DNA from: Cucumis sativus
Lineage: Eukaryota; Streptophyta; Magnoliopsida; Cucurbitales; Cucurbitaceae
NCBI RefSeq assembly: GCF_000004075.3
Contig: NC_026656.2
Location: 20,656,607-20,720,606 of the forward strand
DNA: 64,000 bases
Direction of reading: 5' to 3'
The notes beneath the pieces are model-generated. The model was not told where the DNA came from. It did no database searches and was given only the letters and a program-made list of their open reading frames with translations. A program made the translations under genes and the position numbers. This document shows, one piece after another, positions 11,401-23,259 of this stretch (position 1 is its first letter; each line of letters opens with the position of its first letter).

Positions 11401-14346
11401 CCTACAAAGTTGGAACCAAGGTAAGTTTTCCGTGACTATGCATTTTGATGGTTCTTTGGAATTCCTAGGTGCGTGTGGATCTTGGGAATGTGAGAGGCCA
11501 TTGAATTTAAAGCTTCTCTTTGGAGTTCATTTTCCAACTTTAGGCCTTTCTTTCTTTCTTTATTTATTATTAATGCCTGTGGGAGAACTTCTTAAAATCT
11601 TTGTGATTTTGTGTGTGATACCTTGTCTCCGTTTGTGTTTTGCTCCTTTGAGTAATTAGTGGAAGTGTTTTCTTTTGCAAAACAGCTATTTACTAAACGT
11701 GAGTAGCTGTTGTTGATGATAACCTATAATGGAGAGTGACAATTCCGTTGTAGGCCATTGATATATGGAGGAAAATATTTTCAGACAGGGCACTTAAAGT
11801 TGAACATGAGCACGGTTTTGGTTTAACAGGTTATTTGCTGCTTGGAAGGAGCGAGGATTGGCATACAATATGAGACATCTTTTGCAGGTAACCTGATTCT
11901 TTTACGTTCTATAATATTTAGCTTGTGAAGCAAAAGAAATTGAATATTTTGATTCTTTCAATAAAAGGAAGTGTATGTTGTACGAATCTGATAATTTTAT
12001 TCATTGTTTCAATAAAAGCAGTTGTAGTTGAGAGGATTTTTAGGCCACCAGGCCTTTTAAAATATTTGAACGTAAGTATTATTTCATTTTTGTTTGTTGT
12101 TTAGACACTTGAACCTAATGCCGCGGTAAAAATTGTGGTTGATATTTTGCATCAGCTCCTCTAATTTCATGTTTCACGTAGCTAAGAAACTTTGATTTAT
12201 GCCAGAAAGTATATGTATCGTTTAGTGCAAGCATACAAATTGCTCAGAACTTCTATTATATTATTTTCTCTTGTTGCAGCGAAACGTGAATTTTATGTGG
12301 TAAAATATTTTGATCAAACCATTTATTACTCTTGATTTTTATTTTGATGGTGTGACAGTTCATTTTGTCATGCCTTGGAAGTGGAGTGATCTGGTTGAAT
12401 AATTTGCAGGTGAGCCCTGTGAACTTTATCATTGCGTGCTTGAAAGCAAGTCATTCCTTGAAAAGATGACTGTCCTAGAACACACAATTCCATTCTTTCT
12501 GCCAGTTAGAGAAGCAGAAAACGATCTTCTCTCCTCTAACGCAATGGTAGAGTTGGTTGCCTGAATTTGCATTTATGATTTGAGATTAGTGCAAATAAAT
12601 TGATTTTAACATGTTGACTTTCATCTTTCAATCCTGCAGAAATTTATAGATTATATTGGAGAACTTTTGCAGGCCTATGTGGATAGAAGGGAACAGGTAA
12701 GATATCAGAAAATTATCTTCCCACAATAACTTTTGGACTTTTAAACTTAGCATGCTTGTTCCTATCATTCTGTTTTCTTCACAACACATACCCTTGTGCA
12801 CATTCGAAGATGTTGTTGGAGTAGCATTATTTTATGCCTTTGGTTTTGCATGTGTTATGTGGGGCAGAGAGTAATTTGATTGTGCATCCTGGTAGTTGCT
12901 TTAGTACCGCCATTTAGTATGAGAAGCCTAAAATCATTCCACTGATGAGCTTTAATAGAAAATTTAGGATTTTTAAGGAGTAAATTATTTTAAATGACAA
13001 AACTTCTGAAAATATTTATAGATATAACAAAATATCACAATCTATCTGTAATAGACGCAAATGAACCTATATGTGTGTATCTAGATACATATAGTAGTCT
13101 ATCTTAATCTATCATGGATAGATTGTGATATTTTGTAAATATTTTGGTTCATTATGCTATATTTGAAAATAACCATTTTTAAGGTTGCTTTTGCCTTATT
13201 AGCAAATAAAAATTTTGGCATTGCCAAGTATGTTGGTCGTACGACCTTCCTTGAGGTTTGTTTTGGAGGCAATTTAGGGAAAAAATCATGAATGCCATTA
13301 AATAACATCAGCCAATAGGTTGTTACAAGCTTTCTAGACGCCATTAATTGGAAGAAAAAAAAAATCTAAATCTATTATTTGATCCCGAGCATTTTTTAAT
13401 AATTAAAAAAAGGAACAAAAATGCTCCCCACCTGTGAATTTACGTAAGACACGGCCAACAATGACTTTTATACCACTATCAAACATTTTGCTAGATTCAC
13501 TCTTTACGAAGTAGTAGTAGAACCTCATCTCAATTTATTTTAAAGTGCTCACATCTTTATTTTTATTTAACCATGAAACTTGGCAAGAAAGGTATTGGAA
13601 AAGATGATGAACTTGTAGAACGGTGAACACTCCTTGTACAATCTTGCTTGACATTATGGTTTGTATGGTGCATCTTCTGTACACACAGAGAAGATTTATA
13701 TATTGTGTTCATAAATCATTCAGGTTCGGCTTATCAAGGAGTTGTATGGAAACCAAATCAGGGAGTTGTATCATAGCCTTCCATTCCATATGATTGAATT
13801 TGTGGTTGATGATTCTGACTGGTTAGTTCACTAAACTCACTTGTACATATTGTGTTTAATTCTCAGTTATACATTGATAGAGAATATGAAAATGGAATTC
13901 TGACTACATTTAGTTTTCAAAATTTGTCATATTCAACTTTAAACGTGATTTGTTTCCAGCACGGTGACTGTCAGTCTGAGATATGCCGATCTCATCTACG
14001 TGCTGCCAACCAAAATCAGCGTACTTGCATGGCCAATGCCTCATATGAAGAAAAATACGACAAATTCATCAATCTTGAGCATCAAAAAGGAAAATGGAGG
14101 AACTGTCTCTCATCCTATTCCAGCTCGTTTATCATACGCAGAGGATGCTTTACGAACCATGAGCTTACCAGAAGGTTAGCAGATTCTTCCTTACCCAATT
14201 ATTTTCAGTTTAACATATTATTAATTGATATTCACTTTTTTTCTTTTTTTAAACTTTATGCTTCTCCCATATCAGCTTATGCAGAGATTGTGTTGAATTT
14301 GCCCCAAGCTATACAACAGTTGTTTCCACCGAAACCTCACTCCTAG
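8465..14346 (+). CDS. CENPO: Centromere protein O (CENP-O / Mcm21 family)
   Basis: Twelve exons: 8465-8539, 9803-9851, 9965-10013, 10899-10969, 11100-11158, 11334-11420, 11830-11887, 12410-12546, 12640-12696, 13724-13821, 13960-14174 and 14276-14346. They total 1026 nt, or 341 aa, and every junction is GT-AG and in frame. The N-terminal third (residues 25-95) is charged and helical, probably a coiled coil. The rest is the CENP-O domain, with recognisable blocks KITYKVGTKVICCLEGARIG, GEPCELYHCVLESKSFLEKM, TVLEHTIPFFLPV, and near the C-terminus YAEIVLNLPQAIQQLF. CENP-O belongs to the constitutive centromere-associated network at the inner kinetochore (COMA complex in yeast as Mcm21). One intron (12697-13723) contains a palindromic element. 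The gene converges on the H+-ATPase gene. Confidence 0.87.
12995..13165. mobile_element. MITE-like palindromic element in CENP-O intron
   Basis: A perfect 20-bp inverted repeat (13027-13046 and 13117-13136, arm acaaaatatcacaatctatc) flanks a 70-bp centre with further 'agtctatc' inversions. Sequence and layout match the 'tatagcaaaat/ctatcagtgatag' elements seen elsewhere in this window. No coding capacity. It is probably a non-autonomous DNA element; the target-site duplication was not resolved. Confidence 0.65.
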
Positions 14347-15344
14347 TAGCATTTGAACAACTCGTGCAGCTATGCGAATTTGTACAAAGTTAAAGCAGAG
14401 GTATGATCGTAGATTTTAGTGGCTATTCTGTTGTGTGATGTGACTAACTAGGATTTTATCCGTAGAAGCCAACTCAGGTCTATAAGATTTTTCATGAAGT
14501 TGGAAAGTAAGAGCATTGAAAATCTTAATTTGAAGTAGGTTCATTTATAGGATAGTTCATAACTAAAGGATCTTTTCTCGTTAACATGCCAGAATGTATA
14601 GATCAAAGAATATATATTAAGCTTGGCATTATTTTATTATATTGCTGTTGTTTTATTTTTAAATAGCCTTTTACCTTTGAGTTCATTTTGGAATCTTAGC
14701 ATAAATTTTGAAAATTAAATTAATTAATTAATTAATTAATTGAATGTTGTTTGTAATAAAGCCAAGGGGTGGGTTTGAACTGTGGAGTATTTCTAATTAG
14801 GTTTCTTTATTTGGTTGAGAGTATTTTTGTAGTATTCTCTTAAATTTGGAAGATGTGAGAAAGGCTTTGTATTATTACGTATTACCTTACCCTTTACCCA
14901 TTTGATTTATGAATAAAAATTATTGGACTCATATTTGTTTGTGCATAGCCACACAGCATGATAAATATATAAAGGGTGCATTCCAAGATGCTGCACTATT
15001 AACCGACTTACACATAATTTAATTTAGTTTTTAATTATGCAAGAGACCACATCAGGAAGGATATGACAAAGGAATTGAGAATGCAATAATAATGGGTTAG
15101 AATGAAGGGTGGGGGAAGAAAAGAGAGTATATGGAAGAGGGGCATACCATTGTTTTTTTAATGTTCCGTCGCATATTGAAAAATAAACAAAGGGTAAGGA
15201 AAAGAAAGTAGAGTAGTAGAGAGTAGTAGAGAGTAGTAGAGTAGTAGAGTAGTAGAGTAGTAGGGTCCTAAGGGACTGACTGACTGAGTCTTCTCATGAG
15301 AGATGATGAAAGTGGTAAAGAAAGAGTGTGTGTTTAGTGTTTTA
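14347..15344. other. Convergent 3' regions with simple repeats
   Basis: It contains the 3' UTRs of CENP-O (plus) and the H+-ATPase (minus). A TTAA tract lies at 14715-14741 and a GTAGTAGA-type repeat at about 15207-15263, the latter in the ATPase 3' flank. No gene was seen. Confidence 0.6.
15207..15263. repeat. GTAGTAGA/GAGTA tandem repeat
   Basis: About 57 bases of imperfect 5- to 10-bp units made of 'gtagta' and 'gagagta', lying about 80 bp beyond the H+-ATPase stop codon, so probably inside its 3' UTR. Confidence 0.85.
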
Positions 15345-18300
15345 TTAAACTGTATAGTGTTGTTGGATTGTATCAATGTCCAGCCCCTTCAGCTTCACCA
15401 CCGATTCAACATGTCCCTTCAGTGTATGCAATTCTCGGAGCCTGCACCCACACCCCAACCATCAACCATCAACTCTTTACTCTTAGTCTTACTCTTTCGA
15501 CGAACTAACCATAAATTTTGAAAACAACGGACAAAAAAGAGCTTTAAAAAGCACAAACCTTGCAACCTCAGCACGACGTTTGGCTTGCTCAGCAATCTCA
15601 GAAAGCTCTCTATAACTACTTTTCTCAGGGAAGAGATTGGAGTTCTCAGGTGGTTGTAGTCCATGTAATGTCCTCTGTGCTGCTGCCCATTGTGCTTCTC
15701 TCTCTTCTTTTCCATAATCCTTTTTCGTTGTGAATGCAGTCTGTATAAACATCAATATTTGGCTTATTTATTATTTTATATTTCTATATAACAACCCCTC
15801 CCCCCATCTCCCTTTTTTCTTTCTCCTTTTCTTCTTTCTTACCTTGTTCTCCAGAAGTGTGTCCCAAGCCTTCCCACTATGAGCATATCTGATTCCAAAT
15901 TTCAAAATGTCCAAAGGAATGTATGTTACCAAGCTGTAGAGCCATATAACTCCAGCCCATCCCCATCCCATTCCTTTTATCCTTGCAAAACCCCAATTCG
16001 CATATACAGCTATCACTGTTGCCACCTGTCAATTTAAACTTTTCATTACTTAAACCATCCTTCACCTTTACTTATATATCTTTCCATGCTAGAGCTTACC
16101 AGCTGCGCTATTATAAATGCACCCACTAGGAGGAGTCCTGGACGTTCCATGTATGACCAGCTGCGTGACCTTGTCACGAAGATTAGTGCTTGGCTTATTA
16201 TGCTTACTTGTAGATACAATGCTGCCATCAATTCTTCAGGACTATCTTTCAAGGATTTCACATTGAATTTTTCCTTCGTTCAACCCAGAAGTATGTATTA
16301 TTGTGAGGAAAATAGTAGTAATCAAAATGATAATAAGCTTCATATGAGTGTGTTTTTAAGGTACTTACTGAGAAGAAGTTTGTATCTTTCACAGCCCAAA
16401 AGAATAACACCGTCATTAGTGCCAAGTATCCTCCAAGCACAATTCCAGTTCCAAAAATCTCCTTCAGTTTCCAACTATCAGGTTGTGGAGATGGCTTTAC
16501 TCGATCCTTTGAAATTGTCATAATTGTTCCTAGAAGTAAAGCAAATCAAATCAGATCAGAAGCCTGAGTATACTAAGCGAGTTGTTTAAATGAGATGAAG
16601 TTTGTATTCGAGTGAATCTACCATCATTCAGAATGGCTATTATTAAAACCATGAAGGGAGCAAAATCAAACTTCCAAATCAAGGCAATGAACATGAAGCC
16701 AAACTGCAGTATCCAAAGAATTGTAGGAAGGGGAAGTGTTAGAGATTAGAAGCATTTGAACATATGTAATTAACATCACATCTTTTACTATCACTTACCA
16801 CTATACGAATGGTAATTGAAACGGCATAAATCTGCAGAAGATAGAAAAATAAATAAACCACTGTGTGATGATTATTTAAAAAAAACATGGAAAAAGGAAA
16901 AAAAAGAACTAACCGTGTAGTTCTTCATCCTCTGAAAAATAGCCCTACTAGTTAGCACCGCACTAATAATCACACTCAATCCTGGTTCTGTAAGGACAAT
17001 ATCTGAAGCACCTCTGGCAGCATCGGTAGCATCCGCAACAGCAATTCCGATATCTGCCTTCTTTAAAGCAGGAGCATCATTAACACCATCTCCGGTCATT
17101 CCACATATATGTTTTCTTTCCTGCAGCCTTTTCACAATTTCGTATTTGTGTTCTGCACTATGCGAAAGAGAGCATCAAGAAAACTAAACATTTCCGCTTC
17201 TAACAAATTTGAAAGCAAATTGGATTCGGTCACTATGTATACTTATAATGGTCAGATATGATTGCGGCAAAAAAAGCATCAAATCATCATGCCAATAATA
17301 CATTTTGTTAAAGAAAGAAAGAAATAAGAATGTGAACACAATTCCCACCTGGGAATACTCCAGCAAACCCATCTGCCTTCTCAATCAACTCATCCACAGG
17401 AAGTGAAGCAATAGATTCATCCTTGTCTTGACCAAGTAATGATGAAGAAGGGTACATATTTGTTCCCATACCAAGTCTACGCCCAGTTTCCTTGGCAATG
17501 GCAAGTTGATCCCCTACGTGTTTCGAACTTATTTGTCAATTAAAGAGTGCATTCTAAGTATAGGCCAAATAATTTTTTTAATATATGTACCAGTAATCAT
17601 CTTCACATTTACTCCAAGGTTCAGAGCTCTTCTTATGGTTTCTGCACTATCGTGTCTAGGAGGATCAAATAGAGGCAACAGACCAACAAGCTGCCACGGT
17701 CCTCCAGGGCTATCTTTTGTTTTTTCATGTACTTCCTGCATACATGTTGAAAGTGTAACATGAGCATTCAATTCATTCGGAATGGAAAAGCTATATAAAC
17801 TTTGGTTCTAAAAAAGACCTGTCTTGCAACACCCAGCGAACGAAGTCCACGCTCTGCAAACTTGTCAATCACTGCATGAACCTTCCTTCTAACGTCTTCT
17901 CTAGAGTTGCAAAGATTTAGGATCTGCTTGGAAGAAAGTTGCAAGATGATCAGTTACTTGAGTAATCTTGCAAGAATTGTCATCAGTATTAATTATTAGA
18001 AGGGCTAAAAAACAAATTTGATCCTGTAGTTTGAAGAAAGTTAGATATAACCTTCGTGGTATTATTGTTTCATATCATGGTTTGATAAATTTCATAAATA
18101 ATGTGGTTCAAAATTGTCATTTAACCACTAATTAAAAGTCAGTTACCTGTTCAGGGGCACCTTTGCTTACTCGGTGCCAAGTTCCATTAGAGTCGATGTA
18201 AGTAAGGGCAGTTCTTTTGTCAACGGGATTGAATGGAAGGAAATGAACCTCTCTAATTCCTGCTCGTGCCTGAAAAGTTACAACTATACAAGTAATATGA

Positions 18301-21300
18301 ATCCAACTTTCCAATTCAATGTTTAAGAAAGAAGGATCAAATGCAACCAAATTTCACCTCTTTAGGATCCGCAAGCATTCCTACGATAGCTGCATCAATA
18401 GCATCTTGGTTCTCTGTTCTAGAAGCCCTGGCCGCAAGAAGAATAACATACTCTTTCTCAACACCCTTGACAAACACTTCGATCAAGCTTCTATCCACAG
18501 TTAGTTTGTTCAAGGTCAGAGTTCCTGTCTTATCGCTGCAGAGAACATCCATGCCAGCCATTTCCTCAATGGCTGTCATTCTCTTGGTAATGGCACCCTG
18601 CTGAGAAAGCCTATGAGAACCAATGGCCATGGTAACGGATAACACGGTTGGCATGGCAATAGGGATTCCACCAATCAAAAGCACCAACAAGTTGTCGATG
18701 CCATCTCTATACTTGCGTCGTTGTATCGGGTACATAACTATAAGCTCGATTAGTATTCCAACAGCAATCGAGCAAATGCAGAAATTACCAATAGCAGTAA
18801 GAACTTTCTGAAAATGTCCAACTTGATTGGTGCTATCTACCAAATGAGCTGCTTTGCCAAAAAATGTGTGCACACCAGTGGCAATCACAACGGCTTCAAT
18901 TTCACCTTGTTTACATGTAGATCCAGAAAATACTTCATCTGAGGGGTTCTTGGTGACTGGGAGCGATTCTCCAGTTAAGGCAGACTGGTCGATTTTTAAA
19001 GGATCACCCTCCAGAAGACGGGCATCTGCTGGTATTATGTCTCCAAGTTTAATGCTTATAATATCTCCCGGAACAAGAATAGCAGCCTCTTGCTCACTCC
19101 AACGACCATCCCTTAGAACCTATAATACATAAAACCAAAGAAATAAATAACCAAGAAAACAATGAGCGGATGAAGGAAAGGCTAGACAGACATGAACAAT
19201 TTGTTCTGTTTCATGCCTTGGTTTTGGGAGCAAGACCAGCCATGAGAGCGGCCGCCGCGTTACCAGCATTGTTCTCTTCAATAAAACTTATCGTAGAGTT
19301 GATAAAAAGTAAAGCAATGATCCCCACAAAGTCTTGCCAATCTGGTGGTCTTCCACCGCCATTTGCTAGGACAATAGCCATTAAGGCAGCAGCTTCCATT
19401 ACCCAAGATAAAGGATTCCACATAAAACCCAAAAACTTGAGAAGTTTGCTTTCCTATGTGCATTCAAAGAGACAGAATTTTAGAATTAACAAAGATATTC
19501 AACTGTAAGCATTAACAAAAACACGCTAACTGTTACATGCACCTAGTAAATTGAATCATGTATACCTTCTTCTCTTCTAGTTTGTTGGGTCCAAAAACTT
19601 GAAGCCGGTGGGCTCCTTCCTCTGATGTAAGACCTTCTCGAGTACATTTCAACTGTTCAAACACTTCCTCTATTGGAATATGCTCCTGCATATAACAACA
19701 TACGACACTTAACACTTACCATATTGAGCCACAGCAATGAATTCAAGCGAACAAGAAACTGATAACTAGACTGTTAATTAACAATGAGGCTGAATAAGGT
19801 CGTTATTGTACTAGTATTGTATTCGTTATAATATGAGTGTCTTAGATATATTTTCAACATATTAGTCTTGAAGTTCTCGTAGCTCGTATTTTGTTTGCAT
19901 ATCATTTGACAGGCCTCAACCATTTCCCTTCTGCTAGCCCATATTATCATTCGTTTCGTTGAAAAACCCCTGAAGAAAGCAACCAGCATCGCTAACCCCC
20001 ACTACAATGGCTGTCATGCTCCCTCCATCATTGTTCCATGTCCAAAATCCACATGTTTTTACAAATAGAGTGTAGTATACTTACATCGTTACATTACATT
20101 AACGTTAGATCATTTATTATTTGTTTATAAATAAAATTATTATTCACGAAGATAAATATTATAGGGTACACAAAATAAATACGAACCCGTAGTACTACAA
20201 AGTTTATCCAAATTAAAGAAAACTAATTGAATTTATCTAGCAAAGTAAATTATGACACAAAAGTAGGTTAAGCTAAAAAAATAATAATAATAAAATACAT
20301 CAAAAGTAAACAGTAGAAATTTGTTTCTATATTAGATGAAAGTTGAGACTTTCTTAACATCCAAATTTTCTATATTTTGTTTTTGTTTTTGTTTTTTCAT
20401 TTTTTACATAAATTAGCCAAGGAGATGAGAGTTCATCATCATGAAACAGAGTCACGTGACAATGAAGGCCACCGCTGACATGTGAAAAGATAAGATCATA
20501 AGAAGCGGCACGTGAACTTTATAGTATGCGTCAACAAAAGAAACCGTTTCTATTATATGAAAATCACAACTGCAATTGTACCACAATCAATGAAATTGTG
20601 TTCCCTCACTCAACGAATGTCCACAATATCCATACATCACCTTAAAACGCCACACAAAATCTGTGTATGCCCTAAGTTAATTATTGTATCCATTTCCAAC
20701 TTTTTATCTTTCAGAAAAATATTTACTTTATAATCAGAGTAATTAAACATTTTAATTCTATAAATAGATTAATTTAGGCTTTGAGAAAATTTCATTTCAA
20801 TCTAAAATAGTTTATATATTTTCTCAACTCTAATTATGTAGCTTATATCTTTTTTTTTCTTTCTAATTCTTGAAGTGATGCTATGGATTTTTCTAACAAG
20901 AAAACATTAAATACACAGATCAAAGATAAATCTTTTTTTTTTTTTCCAAAATTTTTCATCGGTCAAATGCAGTCTATATATATGTATGTACGTATAGGTA
21001 TGAAATCAAACTTACAAATTTATCGCAGAAATTCAGATTGTTAAAATCAAGAAGCTAAATATCAAATTGTTAAAATAGAAAAGCTATTTCTTTTTTAATA
21101 GGAAAAGCCAAAAATCACATTGATAAGGGGAATAAAAAAATTCTCTCTCAAAATAGTTTACTTTTTATGTTTTATATAAAAATAAATTATGATAAAGAGT
21201 GAAAAATTGCTTAACAATTTAAGTTCACATGTTACTCCAGGTTGGAAGTAACATTGTTGAACTGAGAAATTAATAATAATAAATGATAAAAAAAATTTAA

Positions 21301-22988
21301 AAAAATCATGGAAGATAAAACAATTAGAAAACATCTTCAGAATTATAAAGGAGCCATCTTCCCCATTGTAACTACAATAAGAAAATGAAAGAAGCACCCA
21401 ATAACCCATGAAAATTCCAATCCTTATACTTGTCTATTTTAATTCTCATCCTTTCAATAAATCCCCTATTAATTCAAAATTGATTAAATTATTATTACTA
21501 TTATAAGAAAAGACACATATGTTTTCAAAAATTAATGGTAAAAATGTTCTAGATAATTAAAAAAGAAGAATTTTTTTTAAACAAATACTGTCTGATGACT
21601 AAATTCGGACTAAAACAGAATAAATTCTGAAAAAAACTAAGTAAGATTCTAACTGAATTTCAATAAAAATTAATGGATCCAAATTCGTACGTGGATTCCC
21701 AATTCCACGTTCAAAATTATGAAAACAATAGCAACCAAAAAAGGTAAAGCATCTTATTCGGTTTTTGTTCGGCGCGCAATTTCATCATTTTGGCCTTGCA
21801 GAAACGTAGCCCGTTCATGACTGCCACGCGTCCACATTAAACTGGGCCCCACGTTCAAAAACTTTCTTCAAAATTCTGAACGTCCGCCATACCGCCGGCG
21901 AAAAAGATCACGGCGTAAGAAAATCCGACGCGGCCAAGTTTTTTTTTTTGTTCTAAAAAACAAACTCCGGAAATTCGACCTCAGTTGAGGAATATATTCT
22001 TATCAACAAGAACAGAAGTTACGTGTTTAATTTTCAATACAAAAATAAAACCTAACACTGAATATAATACACTTATACAATATGATTTTTAGAAAACAAT
22101 AATTTTCTTTTCTGGTATAAAATATGTATTAAATCTTTTTACCTCTAATTTGTATTAGAAGTAATGTATATTACATTTTTTCCTGGTTGCTTTAATTTAA
22201 AAGTAATTTTACATGTTAATAAGGAGAAATATGAAACAACGATCGTTTTAAAAAAAATTGTTTAATATTTTATTTATCTTTTTGCTAAGCTAAAATAAGC
22301 ATTGGTTTGATTCCTCCATTTTTTTTGCCAGAAAACAATTATACAGATAAGTTATAGAATAATTTAGTCATCGAATTTCTTTCTAGGTAAAAAGAAATTT
22401 TCAAGTAGTAGAACTTTTTTATAAAAAATCAATAGATAAACCGTAATTAAACCGGATCATGGCCTTAGCTAAATAGAAGTTAAGAAAATAATTAAAATCT
22501 ACAAAATTATTGCTCGAGAAATTAAAATTAATCGCGGATTACACTACACCGTACTATTTGAAAAATGTCGTTCCGCCTAATGTTTAGCGCCAAACTTTTA
22601 GTCGTGTAAAGAAGAAAGCAACCGATCCAGTAAAAAGAGTAACTATAACCAAACGTCAGAATCGGTCGATGATTCACCTCCACTGTAACGAGAGCACGAT
22701 AATCGATCGAATAAAAGAAAAAAAATCACCGCAGAGAAAATCGCAAACAACGTATAAACCATCTCCGCCAGTAAAAATACAACATGCAAACACAGATAGA
22801 ATAATCCGGCCAAATTCGTCCGTCCGATATTATTCTAGTTAATTTCCTTGGCAACAAAACAGAAATCGCAGAAAAAACAGCAGAGAAATGGAAATGAGCA
22901 AGGAAAGAGAAAGAATGTAGTAGCATACCAGATCAACGGCTTCGTTTTTAATCTCCTCGAGAGTGATGGCTTTATGATCACCGCCCAT
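15345..22988 (-). CDS. Plasma-membrane H+-ATPase (P3A type, AHA family)
   Basis: Sixteen exons on the minus strand: 22929-22988, 19566-19685, 19217-19453, 18358-19119, 18147-18269, 17819-17923, 17591-17735, 17349-17513, 16914-17152, 16799-16831, 16622-16703, 16369-16529, 16100-16273, 15843-16025, 15559-15740 and 15345-15441. They total 955 aa, the usual length. It pumps protons out of the cell at ATP cost and energises transport. Seen: the A-domain TGES loop, the phosphorylated Asp in DKTGT (D335), TGDGVNDAP in the P domain, the M6 ILNDGTIM with its proton-binding Asp, and a C-terminal regulatory tail ending QQHYTV, whose penultimate Thr954 is the 14-3-3 site. The N-terminus ([20 protein letters not shown]) is closest to the AHA1/2-like branch. 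Oddities: a 3.2-kb first intron after codon 20, one GC-AG intron, and His before YTV. Which paralogue it is cannot be decided here. Confidence 0.95.
19120..19216 (-). other. GC-AG intron in the H+-ATPase gene
   Basis: The exon before it ends ACCAAG and is followed by GCATGA; the next exon starts after an AG and encodes VLRDGRW. Keeping GC as the donor gives the family-standard APKTKVLRDG junction, whereas using the bases as coding puts a TGA two codons on. GC-AG introns are a known minor class. Confidence 0.85.
20451..20514. promoter_or_regulatory. Paired G-boxes in H+-ATPase first intron
   Basis: CACGTG occurs at 20453-20458, inside the perfect palindrome GTCACGTGAC, and at 20509-20514, 56 bp apart. 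G-boxes are the core of bZIP and bHLH binding sites (ABA and light signalling). They lie in the 3.2-kb first intron, where enhancers of plant housekeeping genes are often found. Function is inferred. Confidence 0.4.
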
Positions 22989-23251
22989 TTTCGATAGGCA
23001 AAAAGCAAGATGTAGAGTTAGCAAAAAGAAGAGAAAATGAAGAAACGTATATTTAGAAATACGAGAAGTGGATGAAAATCATGGAAGAATCGTAAGGACC
23101 GCCATTAGAGAAGAAGAAAGAAGAAGAAAAAGGAAGAGGAAGGACGATACGGAAGAGAAATTTAAAAAAAAAATGGAGGGTTTGACGTAGGAGTGATTGG
23201 GGGAATCGGTTAATTAGGGCAGTGAAGAAAGTCTGTTGAATTCTGTACCCA

Positions 23252-23259
23252 CTTTTATA
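23252..23259 (-). promoter_or_regulatory. TATA box of the H+-ATPase gene
   Basis: TATAAAAG on the minus strand, 264 bases upstream of the ATG. It implies a leader of roughly 235 bases that contains a CTT-rich pyrimidine tract (plus-strand purine block around 23108-23145), usual for plant 5' UTRs. Confidence 0.6.
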
